A program made the translations under genes and the position numbers. Shown piece after piece: positions 16,744 to 25,450 of a stretch of DNA of 64,000 nucleotides; position 1 is the first letter of the stretch, and each line of letters starts with the position of its first letter. Where the stretch lies: positions 87,120 through 151,119 of the forward strand of contig CBFHND010000006.1 of the NCBI GenBank assembly GCA_965657085.1, given 5' to 3'. Origin of the DNA: CBFHND01 sp965657085. GTDB taxonomy: Bacteria; Pseudomonadota; Alphaproteobacteria; Rhodobacterales; Rhodobacteraceae. The notes under the pieces were generated by a model. The model ran no database searches. It had not been told where the DNA came from and was given only the letters and a program-made list of their open reading frames with translations.

Positions 16744-17507
16744 CAGAGTTTCTCCAGCGTTTTGTCGAGCCATCCAAGAAAGCCTGTCGCGTCCTCTGCG
16801 ACAGGTTCGAGGTAAGGGGCCAACACGTCAAATTCAGGCAGGTCATCCTTGGGACGTGGGGGCAGGTATTTGTTCACCGGTTTTGTGCCTTGTTCGGGCA
16901 TCAGGTCGATGCCGCCCCGTTCGGCCACCAGTTGGCTGACGGCGCTGTCAGGGTCACCCAGATCGCCGAAATGCCGCGCACCTGCGGGGCAGGTCCGCAC
17001 GCAGGATGGCACGCGGTCCACCTCTTCGAGGTTTTCGTTGTAGATGCGGTCGACGCAGAGGGTGCATTTCTTCATCACGCCTTCGGCTTGATCCAGTTCA
17101 CGTGCGCCGTAGGGGCAGGCCCATGCGCACAGCCCACAACCGATGCAATCGCTTTCGTTGACCAGAACGATGCCGTCCTCTACCCGCTTGTAGCTGGCGC
17201 CCGTGGGACACACCGTGACGCAGGGTGCGTCTTCGCAGTGCAGGCAGGATTTGGGGAAGTGGATGGTTTGCGCTGCGGGCTGGACCTTTTGCGAGTCCGC
17301 AAGAGGCTGCACCTGATAGCTGTGCACGCGGTTGAGGAAGGTGCCCGAAGGGTCGCCGCCATAAGCGTCCTGATCGGACAGCGGCGCGCCGTAGTTCTCG
17401 GTGTTCCAGCCTTTGCACGAGATCACGCAGGCATGGCACCCGACGCAGGTGTCCAGATCGATCACCAGGCCAAGTTTCTTGTCGGTCTGTGTTGGCAGCT
17501 GAGTCAT
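16743..17507 (-). CDS. soeB: Sulfite dehydrogenase iron-sulfur subunit SoeB
   Basis: A 254-residue ferredoxin-type electron-transfer protein with four cysteine clusters. These are CVGCHACVISCKGWN (residues 21-35), SCLHCEDAPCVTVCPTGA, CIGCGLCAWACPYGA, and KCTLC paired with CVRTCPAGARHFGD. It carries electrons from the molybdenum subunit to SoeC. I chose the ATG at 17507, which overlaps the soeA stop by 4 bp; a longer in-frame extension would read back through soeA. There is no signal peptide, consistent with the cytoplasmic orientation known for SoeABC. Confidence 0.92.
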   Translation of the reverse strand: MTQLPTQTDKKLGLVIDLDTCVGCHACVISCKGWNTENYGAPLSDQDAYGGDPSGTFLNRVHSYQVQPLADSQKVQPAAQTIHFPKSCLHCEDAPCVTVCPTGASYKRVEDGIVLVNESDCIGCGLCAWACPYGARELDQAEGVMKKCTLCVDRIYNENLEEVDRVPSCVRTCPAGARHFGDLGDPDSAVSQLVAERGGIDLMPEQGTKPVNKYLPPRPKDDLPEFDVLAPYLEPVAEDATGFLGWLDKTLEKL

Positions 17508-20323
17508 TTGCCCACCTTCCATGTCAGGTTTTCGGGGCCGGTGCCCACCGGGGATTTGATCGGGTCCAACGTTGGCTGGCTTTCTGTTGGCGGTTTGATC
17601 GCCTTTTCGATGCGCACCTTCAGGTCGAACCACGCGGCCTGACCGGTGATGGGATCAGAGTTGGCCCAGCGCAGCCCGTCGCCCTTGGGCGGCAGCAGTT
17701 CGTGAATGAGGTGGTTGAGCAAGAAGCCCTTGGTCGCTTCGGGCGCGTCCTCTTCCAGCGCCCATGCGCCTTTGCGCTTGCCGATCGCGTTCCATGTCCA
17801 GACGGTGTTTTCATTCAGGGCCGCCATTTCCAGCACCGGCACGGTGATCGTACCATGCGGCGAGGTGACGGTGGCCCATTCCCCATCCACAAGGTCGTTG
17901 TCGCGCATCAGTTTTGTCGGCAGGTACAACGGGTTGTGGCCATGCAACTGGCGCAGCCACGCGTTTTGCGATCCCCAGCTGTGATACATCGCCATCGGGC
18001 GCTGAGTCAGCGCGGTGATGGGGAAGTCGGTGGCGTGGTTGTCGGCGCTGGTGTCGTACCAGATGGGCAACGGGTCCATCGTGTCGATGATGCGTTGGCG
18101 CAGATGCTCGGGCGGCTGCCGGTCCCCGTGTCCTTCGGCCGCCAGTTGGAAGCGGCGCATCGGTTCGACATAGAGCTGGAAGAGATAGGGCTGGGGGCTG
18201 TCATATAGCCCCATTCCCACGGCCCAGTCCTGATAGGCGGTGTTCCATGGTTTGTAGTAGTTTGCCCCCTCGGGGATGTGTTCAACGAAGAAGCCGCCGT
18301 TCTCGATGTAGTTGTCGAGCTGGCCTTCGTTCACACCACCACGACCTGATTGCAGGCCCGTGTCGCCCATGCGCCACCCGGCAAGGGGGCCAATGCCCGG
18401 CTTGCGTTCGTGGTTGACGATATAGTCTGCGTAATCGGCGTATTTCTGGCTGCCATCTTCGTTGGTAAAGCCGGGCAGGTTTAGTTTTGCACCAAGTTCG
18501 CACAGCACGGATTGGAACCCACGCACATCCCGGTCAGGTTCGATCACGGGCCACCGGATCGCATCGGCGGCGGCGTCGGCTTCGCAGATCGGGCGATCCA
18601 GCAGCGAAATACAATCGTGCCGTTCGAGGTAAGTGGTGTCTGGCAGGATCAGATCGGCATAGGCCACCATTTCCGAGCTGTAGGCATCGGAATAGATGAT
18701 GCGGGGGATCACGTAGTCGCCGTTTTCATCCTTGTCCGTCAGCATGTCGATCACGCCGCGCGTGTTCATCGACGAATTCCACGACATGTTGGCCATGTAC
18801 ATGAACAGCGTGTCAATCTTGTAGGGATCACCCGCGTAGGCGTTCGAGATCACCATGTGCATCAGCCCGTGGGCCGACATCGGGTTTTCCCACGTGAACG
18901 CCTTGTCGATGCGCGCGGGTGTGCCGTCGTCCTTCAGGGCCAGATCGTCGGGGCCGTGGACAAAGCCCAGATGTGGACCGTCAAGCGGCGCTTCGGGTGT
19001 GACCTTGCAATGTGGCTTGGGGTGGACGGAGCTGGGCTTGGGATAGGGCGGCTTGAAGCGGAAGCCGCCGGGCACTTCGACGGTGCCGAGGATGATTTGC
19101 AGCACGTGCAGGGCGCGACAGGTTTGGAAACCGTTGGCGTGGGCACTGATTCCGCGCATGGCGTGGAAGCTGACAGGGCGGCCCGTCATGGTCTTATGCG
19201 TTTCACCGCGGAAGTCGGTCCACTCGTGGTCCAGATCAAACGCTTCCTCAAAAGCCACGCGCGCCAGTTCGGCGGCAATGGCGCGGATGCGGTCGGCTGG
19301 GATCCCCACGCGGTCTGCCACGGCCTCGGGGGCGTATTCGTCGCTGAGGTAACGGTCAGCCATCAGGTGCATCACGGGGCGATGTGTGATCCCGGCTGCG
19401 CGGTGCGATGCGCTGAGGTCGGGTTTGACGCCCGGTTGATCGAAAGGTGTCAACTTGCCGGTGTCGCGGTCGATGACCAGTTCCTTGCCATCTTCGTCGC
19501 GCATCAGAAGGCCAAATTCGGGCGACTTTTCATCGCCGTTCACAAGGCAGGCGGCATTGGTATAGCGCGCAAGGTAATCCACATCGATCTTGCCCGCCTT
19601 CATCAGGCAATGGATCATCGCCATGATGAAGAGGCCATCGGTACCGGGCGTGATGCCTACCCAATCATCGGCGACCGCGTTGTAACCGGTGCGTATGGGA
19701 TTGACCCCGATCACACGTGCACCGCGCGCCTTGATCTTGCCGATGCCCATCTTGATCGGGTTGCTGTCGTGGTCTTCGGCCACGCCAAAGAGCATGAACA
19801 GCTTGGTGTGGTCCCAATCGGGCTGGCCGAATTCCCAGAACGCGCCGCCCATGGTGTAGATGCCTGCCGCGGCCATGTTGACCGAACAGAACCCGCCGTG
19901 GGCCGCGTAGTTCGGCGTGCCGAAATTCTGCGCCCAGAAGGACGTGAATGACTGCGACTGATCCCGGCCCGTGAAAAAGGCCAGCTTGGATGGATCATCC
20001 TTGCGAATGGGTTCGAGCCAGTCAGTGGCGATTTGCAGGGCTTCTTCCCAGCTGATCTCTTCGAACTCGCCCGATCCGCGTTCGCCCACCCGTTTCAGGG
20101 GCGCGCGCAGACGCGACGGTGCGTTGACCTGCATGATGCCCGCCGATCCCTTGGCGCACAGAACGCCCTGGTTCACCGGGTGGTCGCGGTTGCCTTCGAT
20201 ATAGGTCACCTTGCCATCTTTCATGTGTACGTTGATGCCGCAGCGGCAGGCGCACATGTAGCAGGTGGTCTTGCGCACCTCGTCCGAGACCTTGGGGTGC
20301 AGGTCGATCTTGGGCTGGTTCAT
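17504..20323 (-). CDS. soeA: Sulfite dehydrogenase molybdopterin subunit SoeA
   Basis: A 939-residue molybdopterin oxidoreductase of the DMSO reductase superfamily. The N-terminal [4Fe-4S] site is C21-X2-C24-X3-C28-X27-C56 (in TTCYMCACRCG and GVLCAKG). Molybdopterin guanine dinucleotide-binding segments follow, including GVNPIRTGYNAVADDWVGI, and a C-terminal dinucleotide-binding domain. There is no Tat signal, which fits a cytoplasmic enzyme. It oxidises the sulfite released by Xsc to sulfate. The start overlaps the pta stop by 4 bp, tying sulfite oxidation to taurine breakdown. Alternative readings (polysulfide or thiosulfate reductase) are less likely given this operon. Confidence 0.92.
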   Translation of the reverse strand: MNQPKIDLHPKVSDEVRKTTCYMCACRCGINVHMKDGKVTYIEGNRDHPVNQGVLCAKGSAGIMQVNAPSRLRAPLKRVGERGSGEFEEISWEEALQIATDWLEPIRKDDPSKLAFFTGRDQSQSFTSFWAQNFGTPNYAAHGGFCSVNMAAAGIYTMGGAFWEFGQPDWDHTKLFMLFGVAEDHDSNPIKMGIGKIKARGARVIGVNPIRTGYNAVADDWVGITPGTDGLFIMAMIHCLMKAGKIDVDYLARYTNAACLVNGDEKSPEFGLLMRDEDGKELVIDRDTGKLTPFDQPGVKPDLSASHRAAGITHRPVMHLMADRYLSDEYAPEAVADRVGIPADRIRAIAAELARVAFEEAFDLDHEWTDFRGETHKTMTGRPVSFHAMRGISAHANGFQTCRALHVLQIILGTVEVPGGFRFKPPYPKPSSVHPKPHCKVTPEAPLDGPHLGFVHGPDDLALKDDGTPARIDKAFTWENPMSAHGLMHMVISNAYAGDPYKIDTLFMYMANMSWNSSMNTRGVIDMLTDKDENGDYVIPRIIYSDAYSSEMVAYADLILPDTTYLERHDCISLLDRPICEADAAADAIRWPVIEPDRDVRGFQSVLCELGAKLNLPGFTNEDGSQKYADYADYIVNHERKPGIGPLAGWRMGDTGLQSGRGGVNEGQLDNYIENGGFFVEHIPEGANYYKPWNTAYQDWAVGMGLYDSPQPYLFQLYVEPMRRFQLAAEGHGDRQPPEHLRQRIIDTMDPLPIWYDTSADNHATDFPITALTQRPMAMYHSWGSQNAWLRQLHGHNPLYLPTKLMRDNDLVDGEWATVTSPHGTITVPVLEMAALNENTVWTWNAIGKRKGAWALEEDAPEATKGFLLNHLIHELLPPKGDGLRWANSDPITGQAAWFDLKVRIEKAIKPPTESQPTLDPIKSPVGTGPENLTWKVGK

Positions 20324-21333
20324 GTGCGCTCCTGTAAGCTGGCCGCCTGAAGGGCGGTGACCGCGATCATATTTACAACGTCACCTGCGGTACACCCGCG
20401 GCTAAGGTCGTTTGCGGGTTTGGCGAGGCCCTGAAGAATTGGGCCAATGGCTGTGCACCCACCAACCCGCTGAGCAATCTTGTAACCGATATTGCCTGCA
20501 TCGAGGTTGGGAAAAATCATTACGTTGGCTTGGCCCGCGACATCTGAGCCCGGAGATTTCGAGGCGCCAACATCCGGGACAAAGGCAGCATCGAACTGCA
20601 ATTCACCGTCCGAGGCGATTTCCGGGTGTTGCTCTTGCAGAATTCCGGTCGCCTCGGTGACTTTCGAGACGTTGGGATGGCGGGCACTTCCCTTGGTGGA
20701 AAAGGACAGCATTGCGACCTTGGGCGTCTCGCTCAGTAGAGCCTTGCAAGATGCTGCCGATTGTGCGGCGATGGCCGCCAGTTCGGGGGCGGATGGGTCG
20801 ATAACCAGACCGCTGTCGGAAAAGATCATGGCGCTGCGGCCGGAAGAATGCGCTTCGGGCAGGACCATGAGGAAAAAGCTGGACACCAGGGCTGCGTCCT
20901 TGGCTTTGCCAATCACTTGGAGGGCTGCGCGCACGGTGTCGGATGTGGTCGCCACGGCGCCGCCCACGGTGCCATCGGCCTGCCCCATGCGGACCAGTGC
21001 CGCGGCAAAGATCAGCGGGTCGCGCGCTTGGGCCTCCGCGATGTCGCGGCTTAGGCCCTTGTGCTTGCGCAGTTCGAAAAACGTGTCGGCGACCGCTGCT
21101 GTCAGGTCGGAGGTTTCTGGGTCTTCGATACGAATATCATCCGATGCAGCCGCGCCCTGTTTGGCCAACTCGGCGGCGATGGTTTCGGCGGGACCAACAA
21201 GGATCACCCGACCAAGGCCAATGCGCACCGCTTCAACGGCTGCGGCCACGATCCGGGGATCGTGGCCTTCGCTCAGTGCGATGCAAGCGGGGTGCGCCGC
21301 GGCACGGGCCTGAAGATCAGCCAGTACCGTCAT
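20320..21333 (-). CDS. pta: Phosphate acetyltransferase
   Basis: A 337-residue protein of the short Pta type, starting MTVLADLQARAAAHPACIAL. It has FAAALVRMGQADGTVGGAVATTSDTVRAAL in mid-protein, and at the C-terminus DVAGQANVMIFPNLDAGNIGYK followed by QRVGGCTAIGPILQGLAKPANDLSRG. It converts acetyl phosphate, the product of Xsc, to acetyl-CoA for entry into central metabolism. Its stop overlaps soeA by 4 bp, and it lies 40 bp downstream of xsc. No acetate kinase gene is nearby, which fits a dedicated role in sulfonate catabolism. Confidence 0.95.
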   Translation of the reverse strand: MTVLADLQARAAAHPACIALSEGHDPRIVAAAVEAVRIGLGRVILVGPAETIAAELAKQGAAASDDIRIEDPETSDLTAAVADTFFELRKHKGLSRDIAEAQARDPLIFAAALVRMGQADGTVGGAVATTSDTVRAALQVIGKAKDAALVSSFFLMVLPEAHSSGRSAMIFSDSGLVIDPSAPELAAIAAQSAASCKALLSETPKVAMLSFSTKGSARHPNVSKVTEATGILQEQHPEIASDGELQFDAAFVPDVGASKSPGSDVAGQANVMIFPNLDAGNIGYKIAQRVGGCTAIGPILQGLAKPANDLSRGCTAGDVVNMIAVTALQAASLQERT

Positions 21334-21373
21334 GCGGCGCGCCCTTTTGTGATGGGTCCAGAGGCCACGCGCC

Positions 21374-23155
21374 TTATGCGCCGGTCTGCGGGACCATGTC
21401 GTCGGCGGACACGCCGGCCACAGACACAGGCTTTTTCATGGCGTCGCGTCGGAAGGGTTCACCCAGTTCCTGGTTCAGCAGAACCTCGATCAAGGTGGTC
21501 TTGCCGTTGTTCATCTGATCGTCGATCGCCTTGTTGAGGGCCGCCGTCAGTTCGTCCATCGTTTTGACCTGAACACCTTCGAGACCACAAGCCTGCGCGA
21601 TACCGGCATAAGACACGGATGTGTCCAGTTCGGTACCGACAAAGTTGTCATCGAACCACAGGGTCGAGTTCCGCTTTTCCGCGCCCCACTGGTAGTTGCG
21701 GAAGACGATTTGCGTGATCGCAGGCCAGTCACCGCGACCGATGGCCGTCAGTTCGTTGACCGCGATGCCGAATGCGCCGTCGCCTGCAAAGCCTACGACA
21801 GGCACGTCGGGCTGGCCGATCTTGGCGCCGACAATGGCCGGCAGGCCGTAGCCACAGGGGCCGAACAGGCCGGGTGCGAGGTATTTGCGGCCCTCGTCAA
21901 AGTCGGGGTAGGCGTTGCCGATGGCACAGTTGTTGCCGATGTCCGAGCTGATGATCGCTTCACGGGGCAGGGCGGACTGAATCGCGCGCCATGCCATGCG
22001 GGGGCTCATCCAGTCGGGTTTGTCCGCGCGGGCGCGTTGGTTCCACGTGGTGCCGGGATCGTCGTCTTCGTGATCCATCGACGACAGCTGCTGCGCCCAT
22101 GTGGATTTCGCCTTTGCGATGGCCGCCTTGCGGTCGGCGCGGCCTGCGTCACCGGCATCATCCGACAGTTGGTTCAGAATGCCACGTGCCACCTTGGCCG
22201 CGTCGCCAACGATACCCACCGAGACCTTCTTGGTCAGGCCGATGCGATCCGGGTTGATGTCGACCTGGATGATCTTGGCGTCTGTGGGCCAGTAGTCCAT
22301 GCCGTAGCCGGGCAGGGTCGAGAACGGGTTGAGGCGTGTGCCGAGGCAGACAACCACATCCGCGTTCTTGATCAGTTCCATGCCCGCCTTCGAACCGTTG
22401 TAGCCCAATGGGCCAGCAAAGAGCGGGTGCGATCCGGGGAAGGCATCGTTGTGCTGGTAACCGACACAAACGGGCGCATCCAGACGCTCGGCCAGATCCA
22501 TCGATGCCTGAATGCCGCCTTGCGACAGAACAACGCCCGCACCGTTCAGGATCACGGGGTTCTTGGCTTCGGAAATCATCTTGGCCGCTTCGGCGACGGA
22601 GTTTTCACCACCCGGCGACACTTCGAAGTTGATGGGGTCGGGAATTTCGATGTCCACGACCTGCGTCCAGAAATCGCGCGGGATGTTCAACTGTGCGGGG
22701 CCGGACAGGCGCTTGGCCTGGCTGATCACGCGGGTCAGAACCTCGGCGACGCGGGTCGGGTCGCGCACTTCTTCCTGGTAGGCGACCATGTCCTCGAACA
22801 GCTTCATCTGTTCGACCTCCTGGAAACCACCTTGGCCGATGGTCTTGTTGGCGGCCTGCGGTGTAACCAACAATAGCGGCGTGTGGTTCCAATATGCGGT
22901 TTTTACGGCTGTGACGAAGTTTGTGATGCCGGGGCCGTTTTGCGCGATCATCATCGACACTTTGCCGGTCGCGCGGGTGTAACCATCGGACATCATGCCG
23001 GCAGAACCTTCATGGGCGCAGTCCCAGAACTTGATCCCGGCTGCGGGAAACAGGTCCGAAATCGGCATCATGGCCGAGCCGATGATGCCAAAGGCATGTT
23101 CAATGCCATGTTTTTGCAGCGTTTTTACGAATGCTTCTTCAGTCGTCATTTTCAT
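21374..23155 (-). CDS. xsc: Sulfoacetaldehyde acetyltransferase
   Basis: A 593-residue thiamine diphosphate enzyme beginning MKMTTEEAFVKTLQKHGIEH. Identity rests on the N-terminal IIGSAMMPISDLFPAAGIKFWDCAHEG, the active-site region and the C-terminal ThDP motif GDGAFGIAVNELTAIGRGDW. It converts sulfoacetaldehyde and phosphate to sulfite and acetyl phosphate, the desulfonation step shared by taurine and isethionate degradation. I prefer the ATG at 23155 because GGAG lies 9 nt upstream and it gives the family length; an ATG 18 bp upstream is also possible. tauR ends about 100 bp upstream on the same strand, and pta follows. Confidence 0.96.
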   Translation of the reverse strand: MKMTTEEAFVKTLQKHGIEHAFGIIGSAMMPISDLFPAAGIKFWDCAHEGSAGMMSDGYTRATGKVSMMIAQNGPGITNFVTAVKTAYWNHTPLLLVTPQAANKTIGQGGFQEVEQMKLFEDMVAYQEEVRDPTRVAEVLTRVISQAKRLSGPAQLNIPRDFWTQVVDIEIPDPINFEVSPGGENSVAEAAKMISEAKNPVILNGAGVVLSQGGIQASMDLAERLDAPVCVGYQHNDAFPGSHPLFAGPLGYNGSKAGMELIKNADVVVCLGTRLNPFSTLPGYGMDYWPTDAKIIQVDINPDRIGLTKKVSVGIVGDAAKVARGILNQLSDDAGDAGRADRKAAIAKAKSTWAQQLSSMDHEDDDPGTTWNQRARADKPDWMSPRMAWRAIQSALPREAIISSDIGNNCAIGNAYPDFDEGRKYLAPGLFGPCGYGLPAIVGAKIGQPDVPVVGFAGDGAFGIAVNELTAIGRGDWPAITQIVFRNYQWGAEKRNSTLWFDDNFVGTELDTSVSYAGIAQACGLEGVQVKTMDELTAALNKAIDDQMNNGKTTLIEVLLNQELGEPFRRDAMKKPVSVAGVSADDMVPQTGA

Positions 23156-23254
23156 GGGAAGTGTCTCCGCCATAGGATGAATGGGTGATTCCGGGTTTGG
23201 GTGGAACCTAAAAGGCCGCAGCACCTGCCGTTAGGGCCAGTTGGGGGTGCCAGA

Positions 23255-24718
23255 TCAGGCCAGAGCATCGATTGCTCCGGCGATGAGGTTCACGCCTTCG
23301 GGTATGCGTGCCGAAGGGATGGAAGAATAGGCGAGCCTGTAGAAGTGCTTTGGCTGATCGGGACCGTTGAAAAACGATTGACCCGGTTCGATCAGAACGC
23401 TTTGCGCCTGCAGGCTGCGGGCCAGTGACGTGGTGTCGACATGTGTGGGCGCGCGCATCCAGAAGGACGATCCGCCAAAGGCACCCTGCCCAGCGATCTG
23501 CAGACCGGCGTCGGTGATCGCCTGTTGCATTACCTCGCGCCGTTCATGCAGCGCCGAGCCCATGCGCCGCACAAGCGCGTCGTAATGACCCAGCGACAGG
23601 AAATAGGCGGCGGTGCGCTGGATGTGACCGGGAGGATGGCGCAGCACGGAGGCGCGCAGGGCACGGGCTTCGCGAATGAAAGGCTCGGACCCCACCAGAT
23701 AGCCAAGGCGCAGACCGGGGAAGAGCGACTTGGAAAAGCTGCCGACGTAGATCACGCGCCCATCGGTATCGAGGGACTTGAGCGCGGGCGAGGGCGGCTT
23801 CAGGAAAGACATCTCAAATTCGTAGTCGTCCTCGACAATCAGCGCGTCCATGTCCCGCGCTCGGTCCAGAAGCGCGCGCCGTCGGTCCAGCGGCATCGTG
23901 GCCGTTGTGGGACACTGGTGGCTGGGGGTAGTGAAAATAACGTCTGTATCCGGGGGGATAGCATCGGGTGGCAGACCGTTTTGATCCACGCGAACCTGTG
24001 CCAGATGGCAACGCGACTGGTTCAGGATGTCGCGCAGTGCGTGGTAACAGGGATCTTCGATCGCGGCCTTGCGGCGCTGGGTCAAAAGCACTTGCGTGGT
24101 CAACCAAAGCGCGTTCTGCGCACCAAGGGTGATCAGCACCTGTTCGGGCTGTGCGGTGATACCCCGGCGGGGCAGGGTGTGGCGCACGATGAATTCGATC
24201 AGCTGGGGATCGTCCTGATCGTAGTAGTCGGTGGTCAGGGGGCCGAAATCACGCTGGCCCAAGGCTTGCAGGGCGCAGAGCCGCCAGTTGGCGTGATCGA
24301 AAAGCGTCGGATCAGCTTGGCCGTAAATGAACGGATATCTGAAACGGGCCCAGTCCTGCGGTTTCGTCGGCGTTTGCCCCCCGGAAAATCGTTGCCCAAT
24401 GGCGCGCGACCAATCCACGGCATCGGTGCTGCTGACTTGGGCAGTGAAGTTGGGAGGCACGGGTGCGTTGTCCGACACGAAGTAGCCGGAGCGCCCGCGC
24501 GAGGTCAGGTAGTCATTGGCCAGCAGTTCCGTATAGCTGAGCGTGACGGTGATCCGGCTAACGCCGAGGTGCATGGCCAGTTTGCGGGTCGAGGGCAGTT
24601 TCTCTCCGGGTTGAAAACGACCGGACAGAATGCCTTGGGCAATCATCTGCTGAATCTGGCTTTGAAGGGTGCCCTGGGAATCGGGGTGCAAAAAGAAGGT
24701 TTCAACGGGAAGCGCCAT
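23255..24718 (-). CDS. tauR: TauR, MocR-type regulator of taurine catabolism
   Basis: A 487-residue chimeric regulator. Residues 1-75 are a GntR winged helix (LPSTRKLAMHLGVSRITVTL). Residues about 120-487 are a fold-type I aminotransferase domain that should bind pyridoxal phosphate through the Lys in GSFSKSLFPGLRLGY. In Rhodobacter capsulatus the homologous TauR activates taurine genes. Its position between tpa and xsc, with tauABC diverging, matches that regulon. Two direct repeats resembling TauR half-sites lie 15-46 bp upstream of its start codon, suggesting autoregulation (inference). Confidence 0.93.
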   Translation of the reverse strand: MALPVETFFLHPDSQGTLQSQIQQMIAQGILSGRFQPGEKLPSTRKLAMHLGVSRITVTLSYTELLANDYLTSRGRSGYFVSDNAPVPPNFTAQVSSTDAVDWSRAIGQRFSGGQTPTKPQDWARFRYPFIYGQADPTLFDHANWRLCALQALGQRDFGPLTTDYYDQDDPQLIEFIVRHTLPRRGITAQPEQVLITLGAQNALWLTTQVLLTQRRKAAIEDPCYHALRDILNQSRCHLAQVRVDQNGLPPDAIPPDTDVIFTTPSHQCPTTATMPLDRRRALLDRARDMDALIVEDDYEFEMSFLKPPSPALKSLDTDGRVIYVGSFSKSLFPGLRLGYLVGSEPFIREARALRASVLRHPPGHIQRTAAYFLSLGHYDALVRRMGSALHERREVMQQAITDAGLQIAGQGAFGGSSFWMRAPTHVDTTSLARSLQAQSVLIEPGQSFFNGPDQPKHFYRLAYSSIPSARIPEGVNLIAGAIDALA

Positions 24719-24732
24719 GACCCGAGTTTAAA

Positions 24733-24764
24733 CTGGACTTATCCCGGGATCAATGTGGCCCTAA
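24733..24764 (+). promoter_or_regulatory. Candidate TauR direct repeats upstream of tauR
   Basis: CTGGACTTAT (24733-24742) and GTGGCCCTAA (24755-24764) are spaced 22 bp apart, two helical turns. As I recall, R. capsulatus TauR recognises direct repeats close to CTGGACYTAA; these match at 9 and 8 of 10 positions. The site sits immediately upstream of the tauR start codon, a position suited to autoregulation. Confidence 0.5.
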
Positions 24765-24955
24765 TTGAGTGCGAAAAGAGGGTGATGACGGACGTGTTCC
24801 AGGGAGGTGATTGTTGCAAGTCTCTGAAATAATTGAGAATAAAAGTCCCATTTTTTGAAAGGGTCGCAGCAACAACGGTCGCAACCATTCGGAAAACGGT
24901 CACGGGATTCTGGATTTCGGGGGTGTGTCGGGGAGAATCGTCTGGGAAAGGGCGC

Positions 24956-24977
24956 AAGGTGGGGCGAACCCCACCTT
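24956..24977. repeat. Hairpin repeat followed by ACG (family member a)
   Basis: A perfect 9-bp stem AAGGTGGGG / CCCCACCTT with a CGAA loop, directly followed by ACG. It lies between the lipoprotein gene and tauR and could end transcription of the lipoprotein gene. Related hairpins ending in a CTTAC motif occur at 25407, 57980 and 58881. Confidence 0.7.
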
Positions 24978-24986
24978 ACGGAAGTT

Positions 24987-25244
24987 TTAAGGGCAGGCTG
25001 CCAGATAGCGGGAGCCGTCGGCGCGTTGATACACGCAGTCGCCGTTTTGCGTTTTGCCGATGTAGTTGCCAGCGGCACCGCCCAAAGCGGCCCCGATCAG
25101 CGCGCCTTGCACCTTGTCGTCGCTGCCGGACACGGATGCACCGATTGCGGCCCCAGCCAGAGCACCGACCGCGGTTGAATCACTTGTGGTTTCGCACGCT
25201 GCAAGAGCAGCGATCAGTGGCAGAAAGAAAAGAACTTTTTTCAT
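24987..25244 (-). CDS. Small glycine-zipper lipoprotein
   Basis: An 85-residue protein. A lipoprotein signal peptide (MKKVLFFLPLIAALAAC) places the lipidated Cys at 17. It is followed by a glycine-zipper segment (AVGALAGAAIGASVSG and GALIGAALGGAAGNYIG) and a short C-terminal tail with a pair of cysteines in GDCVYQRADG and LAACP. It should sit in a membrane facing the periplasm, and no enzymatic role is visible. It is placed between tpa and tauR on the same strand, inside the taurine regulon, with hairpins on both sides. Whether it is co-regulated with taurine genes is unknown. Confidence 0.82.
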   Translation of the reverse strand: MKKVLFFLPLIAALAACETTSDSTAVGALAGAAIGASVSGSDDKVQGALIGAALGGAAGNYIGKTQNGDCVYQRADGSRYLAACP

Positions 25245-25403
25245 GAGCAGTCTCCTTGGATGACTCCAGAAACGCCTGATGCTGCCTGCTGTTCCATGAT
25301 CTTGATCAATTCAGGTTTTTATCAGCGGCCCGACGCCGAAATCGGAATATGGCTGCGGCAGGGTTCTGCCCAATTCGATCTACGTGCCCTTGTCAGACGC
25401 AAA

Positions 25404-25428
25404 AGACGGGCCAAATGGCCCGCCTTAC
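25404..25428 (-). terminator. Hairpin terminator after tpa (repeat family member b)
   Basis: On the minus strand GGCGGGCC-ATTT-GGCCCGTC is followed by TTTT. The 8-bp stem contains one G-T pair. It lies 23 bp beyond the tpa stop and should end that transcript. Read on the plus strand the element continues as CGCCTTAC, linking it to the dispersed hairpin family. Confidence 0.78.
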
Positions 25429-25450
25429 ACGCATTTTTTGAAGGGTGACG

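Noticed and set aside
18512..19951. Long open frame opposite soeA
   Set aside because: It lies wholly antisense to a clear molybdopterin enzyme gene, and its composition is what high-GC third positions produce; no domain is visible.
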